The notes: generated from the letters alone by a model not told the origin. A stretch of 64,000 nt of DNA from Synechococcus sp. PCC 7335 (GCF_000155595.1 NZ_DS989904.1:442477-506476); one strand, 5' to 3'; positions 25,961 through 36,634 are shown, counted from the stretch's first letter. Numbers and translations are program-made.

Positions 25961-27265
25961 TCAGGAGCTTTTCTTCTTAGCGACCTTCTTCTTCGTTCTA
26001 GACTTAGTAGAGGTACCGGCTTTGGCAGAGTCGGTCTTAGTATTCGCTTTACTGGCCTTAGCTCCCTTTTTATTACTAGTCTTATTACTCGCTTCGGCCT
26101 TCGACGCGCGCTTAGCTGCACCTGGCTCAAAGGCTAGCTGCTTTCGGCCATCACCACTGCTACTAGCCGCTTTCTTTTCTTGAGCATCTACTAGCTTTTG
26201 CAAATTTTCTGGCAAGGGCTCACGTGAGAGAATGAACGACTGTGCTGTCTGGAATACATTGGCAATTACCATGTACATCAGTACGCCCGCTGGCAAAGGG
26301 AAAAACAAAAACATCCCTGAGAAGATGATTGGGGTGAATTTAGCGATCGCCTGCTGCTGATCGTTCTGGCCATCTGGCGAGGCAGCATTACCTGAATTGG
26401 TCACCTGCTGAGAAACGTATAAGCTGAGGCCAAAGAAGATAATCATGCCGAGAATATCCCAGTGGATCTCTCCGTTATCGCCGGTTACACCAATACGGCC
26501 TAGCTTTTCAATAAACAAAAACCCCTTATCAGCAGCTAGACCAGGCACTTTTACTTGGATAGTGACATCTCCGGGGGCCAATGCTTTGACGGTGCCGTCT
26601 GCTTGAACCGCGACTAGGTCATCACCTTTTGTAATCTCCCACTGAGGTGTGATATCTACCCCCTCTTCTTTGTACTCTTCTCTAAGCTCGTCAAGAGATT
26701 TATCGTCGACGGAGCGCAGTTCTATCTTGGTAGTCTCACCAACTGCTAGTTTCTCACCCGTCGGGACTACTGTGCTGACCTTGAAGTGCTCGCCATCAGC
26801 GACGAAAATATTGCTGGGCTTATTGACTAAAGGCGCTTGCTCAACTTGCTCAATCGCTTCTTGAGGAACTAGCTTAAGATTGACCGGTAGCGTCGTATCT
26901 GCAAACGGCGACCCTCGCAAGGTAGCAAAAAGCGCAAACAAGATCGGCATTTGCAGCACAACTGGAAAACAGCCCGCTAATGGATTGCCAAACTCAGAAT
27001 AAATATCCTTAATTTCTTCTTGCTGCTTAACTGGATCGTCTTTGTAGCGCTCTTTGACTTCCGCCATTCGCTTTTGCATTAGCGGGTTAGCTATCTTCAT
27101 CTTCCGCATGTTGCGAATGGACCCAGCATTGAGCGGATAGAGCGCAAATCGGATCACTAAGGTGAGGGCGACAATAGCCAGCCCATAGCTAGGCACAATC
27201 CCATAGAAGAAATCTAGGATTGGCAGCATTACATTGTTTGAAAGAAAGCCGATACCGAAGTCCAT
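25961..27265 (-). CDS. yidC: YidC/Oxa1/Alb3 membrane protein insertase
   Basis: Inserts thylakoid and plasma membrane proteins, with or without SecYEG. The N-terminal helix and [32 protein letters not shown] cytoplasmic hairpin (about residues 47-80) are diagnostic, as is [26 protein letters not shown]. An enlarged periplasmic/lumenal loop of about 140 residues (roughly 125-265) includes beta-rich sequence, then two or three helices follow ([42 protein letters not shown]). The C-terminal 70 residues are Lys/Ala/Ser-rich, typical of ribosome-contacting tails. 434 aa. Confidence 0.95.
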   Translation of the reverse strand: MDFGIGFLSNNVMLPILDFFYGIVPSYGLAIVALTLVIRFALYPLNAGSIRNMRKMKIANPLMQKRMAEVKERYKDDPVKQQEEIKDIYSEFGNPLAGCFPVVLQMPILFALFATLRGSPFADTTLPVNLKLVPQEAIEQVEQAPLVNKPSNIFVADGEHFKVSTVVPTGEKLAVGETTKIELRSVDDKSLDELREEYKEEGVDITPQWEITKGDDLVAVQADGTVKALAPGDVTIQVKVPGLAADKGFLFIEKLGRIGVTGDNGEIHWDILGMIIFFGLSLYVSQQVTNSGNAASPDGQNDQQQAIAKFTPIIFSGMFLFFPLPAGVLMYMVIANVFQTAQSFILSREPLPENLQKLVDAQEKKAASSSGDGRKQLAFEPGAAKRASKAEASNKTSNKKGAKASKANTKTDSAKAGTSTKSRTKKKVAKKKSS

Positions 27266-27584
27266 GCGTGCGCTCTGTTGTTTGTGCTCTGTCGTCAGTC
27301 AAGACTATTGTGTCTAATTTATCCGAATGCTGGGAAGTTTGGTGATGAGATAGCCCACTAATCTAGGTCGATTGAGAAAGGGAACACCTATAGAACGCTT
27401 CTTTCTTTCGGTTAACCGTAACTCGAATTGGAGAAGTCCTTAACTCTAGGCGCTACCCGAGCTTTTTATCTATAAGCTCTTTTCTATAGGCTCATTGCGA
27501 CAACATCGTTGCCAAGTCTATGAGAACTTCAGTGCTTCAGTTTTTGTAAGCCAATGAAGATCATGACCATTATCTTTTAGGCTA
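27266..27584. other. Spacer between PH-domain gene and yidC
   Basis: About 320 bp without a credible gene. An imperfect repeat CTATAAGCTC/CTATAGGCTC lies near 27470-27500. A separate yidC promoter is possible, but I see no clear boxes. Confidence 0.5.
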
Positions 27585-27980
27585 CTACGCAGTGCCGACC
27601 GCGCCACTAGCGACTTTGGCACTAGGCGAAATCTTACTGGTAACAAAGTCATAAAGTTCCCTGAATTTGGGCACAGCTCGCATCTCTACGCGGCTACCGT
27701 CTTTGAGCGTGACGACCATATCACCCCATGCACCGAGTCCTCTAGGAACGGTGACCACCTTCGCAATCTCCGAATAGATAATATCAGTGCGATCGCGTCC
27801 CATCCAGCCGCCTGTAATTGAAATGCGCCTATCAGTGATGCGATAGCGTAGCCACAGGGCTCTAACGATGGCACCCACTGTCAAAGGGATACAGATAACA
27901 GTAAATGCCAGTCCAATATTAAAGATCAGATCGCCAATGTGAGGACCGCCCTCGTAATACATGTCTTCTTTAATGGCCAT
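27585..27980 (-). CDS. PH-domain (bPH2-like) membrane protein
   Basis: 131 residues with a hydrophobic segment near 15-45 (LIFNIGLAFTVICIPLTVGAIVRAL), followed by a bacterial PH-like domain: YRITDRRISITGGWMGRDRTDIIYSEIAKVVTVPRGLGAWGDMVVTLKDG. These proteins sit between rnpA and yidC in many cyanobacteria, so it probably has a membrane-related house-keeping role, but the function is unknown. Confidence 0.82.
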   Translation of the reverse strand: MAIKEDMYYEGGPHIGDLIFNIGLAFTVICIPLTVGAIVRALWLRYRITDRRISITGGWMGRDRTDIIYSEIAKVVTVPRGLGAWGDMVVTLKDGSRVEMRAVPKFRELYDFVTSKISPSAKVASGAVGTA

Positions 27981-28060
27981 AAGATACCTCTTTTCTAGGA
28001 TGGGGTCCTGCTAAAGCCTTGAGTCTTACCCTAAACATTGCCCTAGTTTAGGAAGGCTCG

Positions 28061-28531
28061 CTATGTAACAATTTCTAACTTTTTAAGCAGACATTCTAAT
28101 TCTCTCAAAAAGTCGTCAAAACTGCACTCTACTGCAGCAGGGCGGACCACAATTGCCACCTGCCAAGCAGGATCAATCTCTGGCAAATACTGACGAATAA
28201 TAGCGAGAAGCTGTCTTTTGATGCGATTACGGACGACTGCACGCTTGCTAACCTTGCGGCTGATTGAAATACCGAAGTGTGGTCCTAGAACAGCCTTTGG
28301 GTGTGATGAGGTTGACGCCGATCTTGAGCCTTGCTTTGAGCCGCAGCAAAACGAGGACGTAGATGACTTATTCTCTACACCCCCTACTGCTTTGTTTGAA
28401 GTCTTTACCTGCAGCGCTTTTACTTTAAGCGCTCGTATGGCTAAGTGCTTTGTAGCGGTTCGCTGCCCTTTGCGATGAACTCGACTAAAGTCACGAGCTG
28501 ACTTCAATCGATTTTGCTTTGGAAGGGACAC
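28061..28531 (-). CDS. rnpA: Ribonuclease P protein component
   Basis: Protein subunit that helps RNase P RNA mature the 5' ends of tRNAs. N-terminus LPKQNRLKSARDFSRVHRKGQR and the RNR motif AVVRNRIKRQLLAIIRQ are diagnostic. At 156 residues it is about 35-40 longer than usual: an insertion at roughly residues 33-72 (around NKAVGGVENKSSTSSFCCGSK) separates the first strand from FGISISRKVSKR. The insert is Ser/Lys-rich and probably a disordered loop. Starts 13 bp after rpmH. Confidence 0.93.
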   Translation of the reverse strand: MSLPKQNRLKSARDFSRVHRKGQRTATKHLAIRALKVKALQVKTSNKAVGGVENKSSTSSFCCGSKQGSRSASTSSHPKAVLGPHFGISISRKVSKRAVVRNRIKRQLLAIIRQYLPEIDPAWQVAIVVRPAAVECSFDDFLRELECLLKKLEIVT

Positions 28532-28544
28532 GGCATTTTAGATT

Positions 28545-28682
28545 TTAGACAGCTAGCTGAGCACGGCCTTTGGATCGACGAGCTTTGATCACAGCTTTAC
28601 CGTTTTTCGTCCGCATCCTGGCGCGAAAACCAGATACTCGTTTACGTTTGCGGGAAGTTCCGCCAAGGGTGCGCTTCGTCAT
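28545..28682 (-). CDS. rpmH: Ribosomal protein bL34
   Basis: 45-residue basic protein starting [18 protein letters not shown] and ending GRAQLAV, an unmistakable L34. The segment [17 protein letters not shown] is fully conserved. First gene of the classical rpmH-rnpA-yidC cluster; the spacer to rnpA is 13 bp. Confidence 0.97.
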   Translation of the reverse strand: MTKRTLGGTSRKRKRVSGFRARMRTKNGKAVIKARRSKGRAQLAV

Positions 28683-28789
28683 CGGTTGTTTTCTCCTGCT
28701 ACAGTCTCGCTAAATCGGTCTTACCAGTACTCACCAACAGTTGACACTACCAGTAAAAATATCGGGCCACTATAGGCCACCAATAAAAT

Positions 28790-28811
28790 ATTGGATTCAA
28801 ATTGGATTCAA
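28790..28811. repeat. Perfect 11-bp tandem duplication upstream of rpmH
   Basis: ATTGGATTCAA occurs twice in contact, in the promoter-side spacer of rpmH. Confidence 0.9.
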
Positions 28812-28884
28812 TGAGTATGGACTCAAGGATGAGCCTGTCGGCAGCTATCGAAACGTAGCTACCAACAGGCACAGACCCACTATG

Positions 28885-29490
28885 TTACCGTCTGCCTCTA
28901 TCTTCTGCAACCAGGAGTTCCCAAGTCCCTAGATAGCGGGGCAGGACGTCACCACGAGATTCGGCCTGTAGGTTAAATCTGTGCATGCCGAAGCGGTCAG
29001 GATTACGGACTCTAGCATCAATGACAAAGCTAGTATCAGCAGGAATATCTTCAGTCAAGAAAATTTCCAAACGGCTAGCCTCAGGAATCCAAACGACTTC
29101 ATCGATAGGAATTTCGCGATCGCCCGATCCTCTCCCTCGACGAACTCGAATCTCATCCGTATTAAACGAACCATTTCGATCGGTAAAGGCTTCGGGGTAG
29201 GTAATGCTGAGTTTCGAAACGGCGCTATCAATCCGGGTGCCAGGCACTCGCAGGTAATATTGCGCTCTGGTACTACGAGGTCTATTATTTCGCAGGGTGT
29301 AGGGTAGGCGATATTCTGAATCGACACCGCCCCATAGCGTAATGCCTGGGTTAGTCTGGGCGAGGCTAGGATGAATAGGCAAGGTGGATAGCGTTGTTGC
29401 GATCGCTACGCCAGATAGCGCTAGTCCCGATAGCAACCGAGCTGTAGAAATTCGAGCTGTAGAACGTTTGAAAGAGCGCTGAGCAGACAT
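28885..29490 (-). CDS. DUF2808 secreted protein
   Basis: Cyanobacterial exported protein of unknown function (DUF2808). From the ATG at 29490 (MSAQRSFKRSTARIS) it has a signal peptide with core LLSGLALSGVAIATTLSTLP and cleavage near SLAQ. The mature domain is beta-rich (YYLRVPGTRIDSAVSKLSITYPEAFTDRNGSF, EVVWIPEASRLEIFLTEDIPADTSFVIDARVRNP, MHRFNLQAESRG). I reject the upstream in-frame extension because GAGGAA lies properly before 29490 and the signal peptide starts there. 201 aa. Confidence 0.85.
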   Translation of the reverse strand: MSAQRSFKRSTARISTARLLSGLALSGVAIATTLSTLPIHPSLAQTNPGITLWGGVDSEYRLPYTLRNNRPRSTRAQYYLRVPGTRIDSAVSKLSITYPEAFTDRNGSFNTDEIRVRRGRGSGDREIPIDEVVWIPEASRLEIFLTEDIPADTSFVIDARVRNPDRFGMHRFNLQAESRGDVLPRYLGTWELLVAEDRGRR

Positions 29491-29778
29491 TCGCAATAAT
29501 TCCTCACGCAAAAAGATGCAGTACATGTAGTACTTAATACTACGTCTAACACTGCGGTGAGTACTTGCGTGTCTTTCGGTGGACGGTTTGTTAACTGAAT
29601 CTGCGGTCAAAGCCTTCTATTACTTGAGATACAAGCGTTAGAGAAGCTACTAGAATGTGTAGACTCACAAAGTGCTTCAAAAACTTATGCAAACAGACGT
29701 CAATCTTTGTGAGCAGTTCAACCAGAGCCGATTTCTCTTCTGCCAGAATTTAGTTTGCCTAAATTAGAAGGAGATGCC

Positions 29779-31419
29779 ATGACCCTGGCAATTGAAAGAG
29801 GCACTGCCGAAGCGAGTCCTGCCGAATCGAAGCCGTCCAAAAAAATTGGCGTTCCTAAAGAAATTGTAGCTGGTGAGCGGCGTGTGTCAGCAACACCTGC
29901 CACTGCCAAGAAACTACAAAAGCTCGGGTTTGATGTGCTAGTTGAGCATGCGGCTGGCGAAGAGGCAAACTTTAGCGACGTGGCGTATCAGGCGGCTGGC
30001 TGCGAGATTGTACAGACGGCCACTGAACTCTGGGAAAAGTCCGACATTGTCCTAAAAGTGCAGCCACCACAGGAGCACCCCAATGGCAAACATGAAGCAG
30101 ACATGTTGGGCTCTGATCAGTCTTTAATCAGTTTTATTTGGCCTGCGCAAAATCAATCATTAGTCGAGCACCTATCGCGTCGGCAAGCAACAGTGCTGGC
30201 GATGGATGCGATTCCTCGAATCAGCCGAGCGCAGAAGATGGATGCGCTGAGTTCGATGGCGAACATCGCTGGCTATCGAGCAGTGATTGAGGCGGCCAAT
30301 CAATTTGGTCGCTTCTTTACAGGGCAAATTACGGCTGCAGGTAAGGTGCCTCCTGCTAAAGTGCTGGTAATTGGGGCTGGCGTTGCAGGGCTAGCAGCGA
30401 TTGGGGCTGCCAAAAGTCTCGGTGCGATTGTGCGTGCTTTTGATACAAGGCCTGTGGTCAAAGAGCAGGTAGAAAGCTTAGGCGCCGAGTTTCTAGAGCT
30501 AACGTTCGAAGAAGATGGCACCGGTCAAGGCGGCTATGCCAAAACCATGAGTCCAGAGTTTATCGCAGCTGAGATGGAGCTATTTGCCCAGCAGGCTGAA
30601 GAGGTAGACATCATCATCACCACTGCGCTGATCCCAGGTAAAAAAGCACCGCTATTGATCACTCAAGAAACAGCTGAGCTGATGAAGCCCGGATCGGTAA
30701 TTGTTGATATGGCAGCTGAGCAGGGCGGCAACTGCGCGGTGACTAAGCCTGGTGAAGTTTACGTGCATAATGGCGTCACGGTTGTGGGCATTACTGACTT
30801 TCCTAGCCGGATGGCAAGTCAAGCGAGTCAGCTGTACGGCACGAACCTTTGCCATCTACTCAGTGATATGGGCGGCTCTGATGAGTTCAAGATAGATTTT
30901 GATGATGAGGCCGTGCGTGGCGCATTGATTACCCACGCGGGTGAAGTAACCTGGCCTGCGCCTAGACAGGAAAAACCGCCTCAGCCCATTGCGGTTAAAG
31001 AGACTCCGGCTGCGGCGACTACTCCAGCGGCGGTCACTTCAGCTATAGAAGAGAAAAGCGCAGAGGAGAAAGGTGTCGCTCAAGATCTAGTGAAGTGGAT
31101 CGGGATAACCGCTGCGGCCTCTCTATTTTTGACCGTTGGACTGACGGCTCCGGCATCTTTTCTTTCCCACTTTACAGTGTTTATCCTAGCGTGCTTCGTG
31201 GGCTGGCAGGTGATTTGGAATGTAAGTCCATCGCTGCATACGCCGCTAATGAGTGTGACTAATGCGATTAGCGGCATCATTATCATTGGTGGCCTGTTAC
31301 AGCTAGAAGGACTGAGTGCGACGAGCGTGTTAGGTGCGATCGCCATTCTCGTTGGCACAATCAACATCTCGGGCGGCTTCTTAGTCACGCAGCGAATGCT
31401 CAAGATGTTTCGTAAGTAA
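29779..31419 (+). CDS. pntA: Proton-translocating NAD(P) transhydrogenase subunit alpha (fused form)
   Basis: Catalyses hydride transfer between NADH and NADP+ coupled to proton movement. N-terminal NAD-binding domain begins [20 protein letters not shown], with the Rossmann motif [20 protein letters not shown] near residue 196. A Pro/Ala-rich linker (about 400-430) leads to four C-terminal membrane helices. Both alpha parts are in one chain, whereas many cyanobacteria split them into pntAA and pntAB. The ATG at 29779 is preceded by AGAAGGAGATGCC, so the TTG at 29755 is rejected. Followed after 58 bp by pntB. Confidence 0.94.
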   Translation: MTLAIERGTAEASPAESKPSKKIGVPKEIVAGERRVSATPATAKKLQKLGFDVLVEHAAGEEANFSDVAYQAAGCEIVQTATELWEKSDIVLKVQPPQEHPNGKHEADMLGSDQSLISFIWPAQNQSLVEHLSRRQATVLAMDAIPRISRAQKMDALSSMANIAGYRAVIEAANQFGRFFTGQITAAGKVPPAKVLVIGAGVAGLAAIGAAKSLGAIVRAFDTRPVVKEQVESLGAEFLELTFEEDGTGQGGYAKTMSPEFIAAEMELFAQQAEEVDIIITTALIPGKKAPLLITQETAELMKPGSVIVDMAAEQGGNCAVTKPGEVYVHNGVTVVGITDFPSRMASQASQLYGTNLCHLLSDMGGSDEFKIDFDDEAVRGALITHAGEVTWPAPRQEKPPQPIAVKETPAAATTPAAVTSAIEEKSAEEKGVAQDLVKWIGITAAASLFLTVGLTAPASFLSHFTVFILACFVGWQVIWNVSPSLHTPLMSVTNAISGIIIIGGLLQLEGLSATSVLGAIAILVGTINISGGFLVTQRMLKMFRK

Positions 31420-31477
31420 TTGCCAAAAATAAGTCTGTTCTTTCAAGCAACGCAAAAGGACTAAAAAGGAAATAATC

Positions 31478-32908
31478 ATGACGAATAATTTAGTGACGCT
31501 AGCCTACATTACGGCTATCGTACTGTTCATTTTGAGCTTGGGAGGTCTTTCCAATCAGGAGAGTGCAAAGCGCGGTAATCTGTACGGCATTATTGGCATG
31601 GTGCTTGCAATCGGCGCGACTGCCTTTGGCGCAGGGCTAACGAACTATGTGGCCTTAGTCAGCGTATTGATTCCCGGTGTGGCTATCGGCGCGCTGATGG
31701 CCTCTCGCGTGGAGATGACGGCGATGCCCGAGCTAGTTGCCATGCTACACAGCTTCGTCGGCCTAGCGGCGGTGCTAGTCGGCATCGGCAACTACTTACA
31801 GCCTGATGCCGCTCTAGTCGGCGCAGAAGAAACCATTCACCTAGTGGAAATCTATGTAGGTGTGTTTATTGGCGCAGTGACCTTTACTGGCTCTGTTGTT
31901 GCCTTTGGAAAGCTAAAGGCAATCATCAGCAGTAAGCCGCTGACTTTGCCCGGTCGGCATCTTCTAAATATTGGTTTGTTAGTCGGCACAGTCGCGCTTG
32001 GTGTAGTTTTTATGAACGCAGCAAGTTCTACTGGGAGTACTAGCCTGTTTGCTCTATTAGGCATGTGTGGTCTAGCCGGGTTGCTAGGAATTCATCTAGT
32101 CGCGGCAATCGGTGGTGCGGATATGCCGGTAGTGATCTCAATGCTAAACAGCTATTCTGGCTGGGCAGCAGCGGCAGCGGGCTTCATGCTCTCGAACGAT
32201 CTGCTGATCGTTACCGGTGCCTTGGTAGGTAGTAGCGGCGCAATTCTTAGCATTATTATGTGCCGAGCAATGAATCGTTCTTTCCTAAGTGTGATCTTAG
32301 GTGGCTTTGGTAATGCGCCGGTAGCCAAGGGCAGCAGCAGTGCACCGGGCGGTGAAGCAACTTCGACAACAGCAGCCCAGACCGTTGAGCTGCTAACACA
32401 AGCAGACAGTGTGATTATTACACCGGGATATGGCATGGCAGTAGCCCAAGCGCAGCACGCAGTAGCGGACATCACAAAGATTCTGCGCAATCGCGGCACC
32501 AAGGTTCGATTCGGCATTCACCCAGTCGCGGGTCGCTTGCCAGGGCACATGAACGTGCTGTTGGCTGAAGCCAATGTGCCTTATGACATTGTGTTAGAAA
32601 TGGACGAAATCAACGAAGATTTTTCTAGGACGGATGTGGTTCTAGTCATTGGCGCTAACGACACGGTGAATCCAAGCGCGCTAGATGATCCAACTAGTCC
32701 AATTGCAGGCATGCCTGTGCTAGAAGTCTGGCAAGCGCAGACTGTAGTAGTGATGAAGCGCAGTTTGTCAGTTGGCTATGCAGGCGTAGACAATCCCTTG
32801 TTCTACAAAGAAAATACGCAGATGTTGTTTGGTGATGCCAAAGCGAATGTCTCTGCGATTCTAGCGGAGATGCAAAAGTCGAAAGTCCCAGCGATGGCTT
32901 CTGCCTGA
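31478..32908 (+). CDS. pntB: NAD(P) transhydrogenase subunit beta
   Basis: 476-residue partner of PntA. The first 270 residues are membrane helices ([21 protein letters not shown] start, [20 protein letters not shown]). The C-terminal NADP-binding domain has [41 protein letters not shown] and [14 protein letters not shown], all diagnostic. Preceded by AAAAGGAA and followed by a strong terminator, so pntAB forms a two-gene operon. Confidence 0.96.
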   Translation: MTNNLVTLAYITAIVLFILSLGGLSNQESAKRGNLYGIIGMVLAIGATAFGAGLTNYVALVSVLIPGVAIGALMASRVEMTAMPELVAMLHSFVGLAAVLVGIGNYLQPDAALVGAEETIHLVEIYVGVFIGAVTFTGSVVAFGKLKAIISSKPLTLPGRHLLNIGLLVGTVALGVVFMNAASSTGSTSLFALLGMCGLAGLLGIHLVAAIGGADMPVVISMLNSYSGWAAAAAGFMLSNDLLIVTGALVGSSGAILSIIMCRAMNRSFLSVILGGFGNAPVAKGSSSAPGGEATSTTAAQTVELLTQADSVIITPGYGMAVAQAQHAVADITKILRNRGTKVRFGIHPVAGRLPGHMNVLLAEANVPYDIVLEMDEINEDFSRTDVVLVIGANDTVNPSALDDPTSPIAGMPVLEVWQAQTVVVMKRSLSVGYAGVDNPLFYKENTQMLFGDAKANVSAILAEMQKSKVPAMASA

Positions 32909-32951
32909 TATAGCGATCGCAGACATATTTCTCTAATCATTAAATAAGTAG

Positions 32952-32986
32952 GGATACTGAACATGAATTGTTCGGTATCCTTTTTC
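32952..32986 (+). terminator. Intrinsic terminator of pntAB
   Basis: 12-bp stem GGATACTGAACA/TGTTCGGTATCC (one G-U pair), 5-nt loop, then TTTTTCT. It lies 44 nt after the pntB stop. Confidence 0.9.
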
Positions 32987-33084
32987 TATTGCAGTTTTTC
33001 CTAATTTTTTTCTAATTATAGTTAGACGTCGTTCTTTAGCTTGAGGCGTCTAACGTTCTCTTCAAATTAAGGCAGGATATCATC

Positions 33085-34782
33085 TTGATACCTTTTAGAA
33101 GGCCAGAGCGCTGGTGGAGCAATTACTTGAGGCTGCTTGTGATTAGCGCTTTAATCCTTTCTGTCATTTTTCGATTGGGAAATCTAGCGACAAAGCCATA
33201 CTGGGAAGACGAAGTCTATACTTCGGTACGAGTTTCCGGCTACCGGCTAGGAACTATTCAAGGCCAGCTCGATCGCAGAGTTGTTTCGATCGAATCGCTC
33301 TCCCAATATCAAGATGTTGCCAAATCAGGTCGTTCTTGGAGCGATAGCTTCAATGCTTTGTTGAACAGACCAGAGCACGCACCGCTTTACTTTGTGCTAG
33401 CTAGAGCGTGGGCACAGGTTTTTGGTAGTTCGGTAGGAGCTATGCGGGCACTTCCAGCAGTGATTGGGCTGGTTACCCTGCCGCTCTTTTATTGGTTTTC
33501 TCGGCTATTGTTCAATTCTTCCATCACGGCTAATATCACGCTTTGTTTAGCATGCGTTTCTCCAATACTGATCCGTCAGGCCCAAGAAGCACGCCCCTAC
33601 AGTCTCTGGATGGCCGGCATTTTAGCTTCTAGTGCTATGCTGCTTAGCGCCCTACGCAGCAACAAACGTAGCGCTTGGATACTCTATAGTTTGACAGTTG
33701 CTTTGGTGTTTTGGACTCATCTACTCTCAGGTTTGGTGTTTGTCATACATAGTCTCTACGTTCTATTTTTGCGTAGGTCTGCGGCAACAGGCTTCGAAAC
33801 AGCAGATATTCGTCATCCGAATGTAGAAAAGATCACCACGTCCCCTTTAGAGAGGCTAGCCTTCCAAAGGCCTCTAGTAGATCGCTCGCGGTTCATACAT
33901 TTTCGCAAGTTTCTATTAGTTGGAATGGCGACAATTTTGCCATGGCTATACCGAATGTTCTACCGGTTTGACTCGGTTCAGGTGGCTACCGAGTGGCAAA
34001 ACACAAGCTTGCCTTTAGGTGCTTTGATGAGCGGATGGACAAACAACATTAGCCATCTTGCTTTTTTCTGGATGCCACGCGATCGCTGGCTGATATTCGC
34101 TTCTTTCTGGGTACTTGTGTTCGCCTGGTGTGTGTCTCTTCTGCTATCAAAAACTCAGCTAAGACAGTGGCTGCTACCCATTTTGCTCTGCGTCGTCCCT
34201 AGTATTCTATTGATAGGTCTCGATCTGCTGTTTGGGGGAATTAGATCCCTGACTCCCCGCTACTTCATCCCAGCCTATTTAGGTGCAATTTTTATATTAG
34301 GCTTTGGGCTTAGCTCTAATCTTTCTCAATTACAAAACTCGCCGACCGCAAAGAGATATTGTTATTTTCAATGGGGTCTATTTCATATCATTTTGATTAT
34401 GATGATATCCGCCTCGTGGAACAACCTACACTCCCCTGTCTGGTGGAAGGACAGCCATCTACGTTCTGTGAAAGTCGCTCAAACCGTAACCCAGTCTGAA
34501 TCACCTGCCACCATTGTTTCAGATTATCGCCTTGGCAATTTCATGTCAGTTGGGCTACAGCTAAGACCAACCGATCGTTTTTTGTGGTTTCGTAAAGCAG
34601 GGATTACAGATGAGGAAGTTGACATAGATAAAATTGTTGGTAGTTCTGACAACGTTTTTCTATTTTTACCTTCAAAGAGTTTACTCAACCAAATCGAAGA
34701 TGGTTTGGTAGAACGACACCTAGCTATTGAACAAACAGAGATAAAAGATCTTTACGCCTTAAGTAAGCCGGTATCGCCATAA
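33085..34782 (+). CDS. GT39/ArnT-like membrane glycosyltransferase
   Basis: 565-residue polytopic protein. A short basic N-terminus and first helix (LLVISALILSVIFRLGNLA) are followed by KPYWEDEVYTSVRVSG, whose acidic pair sits where PMT/ArnT enzymes keep the catalytic Asp. About ten further hydrophobic segments follow (SVGAMRALPAVIGLVTLPLFYW, QEARPYSLWMAGILASSAML), then a hydrophilic C-terminal domain from about residue 460. It likely uses a polyprenyl-phosphate sugar. The acceptor is unknown. The start is a TTG at 33085, not strongly supported by an RBS. Confidence 0.8.
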   Translation: MIPFRRPERWWSNYLRLLVISALILSVIFRLGNLATKPYWEDEVYTSVRVSGYRLGTIQGQLDRRVVSIESLSQYQDVAKSGRSWSDSFNALLNRPEHAPLYFVLARAWAQVFGSSVGAMRALPAVIGLVTLPLFYWFSRLLFNSSITANITLCLACVSPILIRQAQEARPYSLWMAGILASSAMLLSALRSNKRSAWILYSLTVALVFWTHLLSGLVFVIHSLYVLFLRRSAATGFETADIRHPNVEKITTSPLERLAFQRPLVDRSRFIHFRKFLLVGMATILPWLYRMFYRFDSVQVATEWQNTSLPLGALMSGWTNNISHLAFFWMPRDRWLIFASFWVLVFAWCVSLLLSKTQLRQWLLPILLCVVPSILLIGLDLLFGGIRSLTPRYFIPAYLGAIFILGFGLSSNLSQLQNSPTAKRYCYFQWGLFHIILIMMISASWNNLHSPVWWKDSHLRSVKVAQTVTQSESPATIVSDYRLGNFMSVGLQLRPTDRFLWFRKAGITDEEVDIDKIVGSSDNVFLFLPSKSLLNQIEDGLVERHLAIEQTEIKDLYALSKPVSP

Positions 34783-34823
34783 AGGATTTAGCTCAGACTC
34801 CTCATAGCAATGCTGGCTTACTT
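34761..34823. terminator. Inverted repeat between convergent genes
   Basis: AAGTAAGCC (34761-34769) and GGCTTACTT (34815-34823) are exact inverted copies with a 45-nt loop, bracketing the end of the glycosyltransferase gene and touching the stop of the convergent panE-like gene. It could act as a bidirectional stop, but the long loop makes it weak. Confidence 0.35.
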
Positions 34824-35797
34824 CACAATTTTCGATTTCGTCTATCGAGAAAGGTTAGCTGTTGCTTTAGCATGACCATCGTTGGTGTGTCTACACCTAG
34901 ACTGCGAGCAACACGAACGGGACTACCTAGAATGGCGGCAATTTCGAGCGGACGTTTTTCGTCGTAGTCTATTTTCATGCTAGTGCGGTAAGGGGCCATC
35001 GTCTCTGTATGCGTCAGCATTCTATCGATAATATCAGCAGGAAGATAACGCTGGCCGCTAGGTGAAATCGACTCGCCCCAAGCGTTTGCCGTAGTAACAA
35101 CTTCTTGCATCAGGGTAGTAATTAGCAATCGCACACTAGCATCTGCCATCATCGCCGCTGTGGTTGCCTCTAGAACGACCGACAGTCCATTGTAGGGCAC
35201 ATTCCAGACCAGCTTTTCCCACCGTGCCATCGGCAAATCATCTGTTGTATCTACTTGGACAGAGGCGCTTGTAAAGTCGGAGGCGATTTCCTCTAGTAGA
35301 GGCGTCGGCGCACATCTATGGTTCTGCGAATTGTATACACCTAGAAGAATTCTGCCATAATCCAAATGACGAAAGTGGCCAGGCGCTACTTGGTTTGAGC
35401 AGATAAAACATAGCCCTCCGCAGATAGCTGGCACTGGCAAACCACTCTGGTTTAGGTACTGGGCGATCGCCGCTTCTACGCCAAACCCGTTTTGCAAAGA
35501 GAGAATCGCAGCGCCTTCGTTCAAGGGTGGTAACAGCTCGGGTAAATTGACATTTTGTGTTGTCTTCAGGGCAACCACTGCAACATCAACCGGCGGTATA
35601 TCTATCGGATTGTTGTATGCATCAACGTGAGACAGCTCGAAATCGCCGTCAATTGACTCTACTCGGATGCCATGGTCTTTGACAGACTCATAGCTACTAC
35701 GTAACAAGAAGTGAACATCAGCGCCAGCTTGCTGAAGACGAGCTCCGTAGTAGCCGCCGATGGCTCCAGTGCCAATGATTGCATAGCGAAGAGACAT
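34823..35797 (-). CDS. panE: 2-dehydropantoate 2-reductase (ketopantoate reductase)
   Basis: NADPH-dependent reductase for pantothenate synthesis. Rossmann motif IIGTGAIGGYYGARLQQAGADVHFLLRS at residues 7-34. The catalytic Lys is expected in RWEKLVWNVPYNGLSVV near 188, and the C-terminal ApbA helical domain includes YRTSMKIDYDEKRPLEIAAILG with a conserved Asp. 324 residues, normal length. It starts 45 bp after cpcF on the same strand, so it may be read through from the phycocyanin transcript, but this is position only. Confidence 0.85.
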   Translation of the reverse strand: MSLRYAIIGTGAIGGYYGARLQQAGADVHFLLRSSYESVKDHGIRVESIDGDFELSHVDAYNNPIDIPPVDVAVVALKTTQNVNLPELLPPLNEGAAILSLQNGFGVEAAIAQYLNQSGLPVPAICGGLCFICSNQVAPGHFRHLDYGRILLGVYNSQNHRCAPTPLLEEIASDFTSASVQVDTTDDLPMARWEKLVWNVPYNGLSVVLEATTAAMMADASVRLLITTLMQEVVTTANAWGESISPSGQRYLPADIIDRMLTHTETMAPYRTSMKIDYDEKRPLEIAAILGSPVRVARSLGVDTPTMVMLKQQLTFLDRRNRKL

Positions 35798-35842
35798 AGA
35801 AATGAGCGGTGAGTAGCGAATACCTGGTAGGGAAAGGTCAAT

Positions 35843-36520
35843 CTAACTGTTCGATGGGCTAAGCGATGGGCTAAAAGACTGAACTTGTGTAAGTGCCCAT
35901 TGAGCACGGGCCTGTACAGCTAAGGTATCGTCTTCTTGAATACGCCCTTGTAACCCAGATACAATTGGCTCTGTCAGCTCCGTCAGACCCGCTTGGATAA
36001 CTGCGATCGCCAAACCTTGCAATCCCACTACAGCCGCGTATCGAACCACCCATTCAACATCTTCTAGCACAGTTAGCAGCGTTTGTATGGTTCTAGTCTG
36101 GTTTGCTCTTCTTTTCTCTTCCGGTAGTTTTTCCCACTGAATCGCACCTAGCCCCCTAGCGGCGGCTCGCCTAACGCTTAGCGAAAAGTCTTCTACCGCA
36201 GTCTCTAAGATCAAGTCAAGTCCTCGCGGATCGCCAATCCCTGCTAATACTCTTAAGGCCCAGGCGCGAGCACCGTAATTGTAACCATCAATTTGAGTCA
36301 ACAAAGCTGAGGCTGCAGGCGTACCAATCTTGATCAAACCATCGACCGCTGCTACTGCCGCCCCCGGATTGTTGTATCCCAACACTTGAATGAGCGTATC
36401 GACCGCCCCCTCATCGGATAGTTCAGCTAAGGCCTCTACTGAGTCGAGCAATCCTTGTGCAGAATCAGCGGCCTCTACTGCCCGGAGCCTCTCTTGAAGT
36501 AGCCTGTTAGAATCTGACAT
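35843..36520 (-). CDS. cpcF: CpcF, phycocyanin alpha-subunit bilin lyase subunit
   Basis: HEAT/armadillo-repeat subunit which with CpcE attaches phycocyanobilin to Cys84 of CpcA. Repeats are visible throughout 225 residues (AVDTLIQVLGYNNPGAAVAAVDGLIKIG, GARAWALRVLAGIGDPRGLDLILETA, SLSVRRAAARGLGAIQW, VRYAAVVGLQGLA). The C-terminus has a 12-bp tandem repeat giving SPSLSPS. Its location right behind cpcE in cpcB-cpcA-cpcE-cpcF fixes the assignment. Confidence 0.92.
   Translation of the reverse strand: MSDSNRLLQERLRAVEAADSAQGLLDSVEALAELSDEGAVDTLIQVLGYNNPGAAVAAVDGLIKIGTPAASALLTQIDGYNYGARAWALRVLAGIGDPRGLDLILETAVEDFSLSVRRAAARGLGAIQWEKLPEEKRRANQTRTIQTLLTVLEDVEWVVRYAAVVGLQGLAIAVIQAGLTELTEPIVSGLQGRIQEDDTLAVQARAQWALTQVQSFSPSLSPSNS
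35852..35875. repeat. 12-bp tandem duplication at the cpcF 3' end
   Basis: CGATGGGCTAAG followed directly by CGATGGGCTAAA. In frame, encoding the SPSLSPS end of CpcF. Confidence 0.85.
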
Positions 36521-36634
36521 GATCTCAATGAATCAAAAACGGGTAGAGGTTGATAACAAGAGCTATTAGCCTAGAACTGAAACTATGCTGTTGCAGCTGA
36601 TAGACACCGCAACTAGACAATTGCAACAGAGCAA

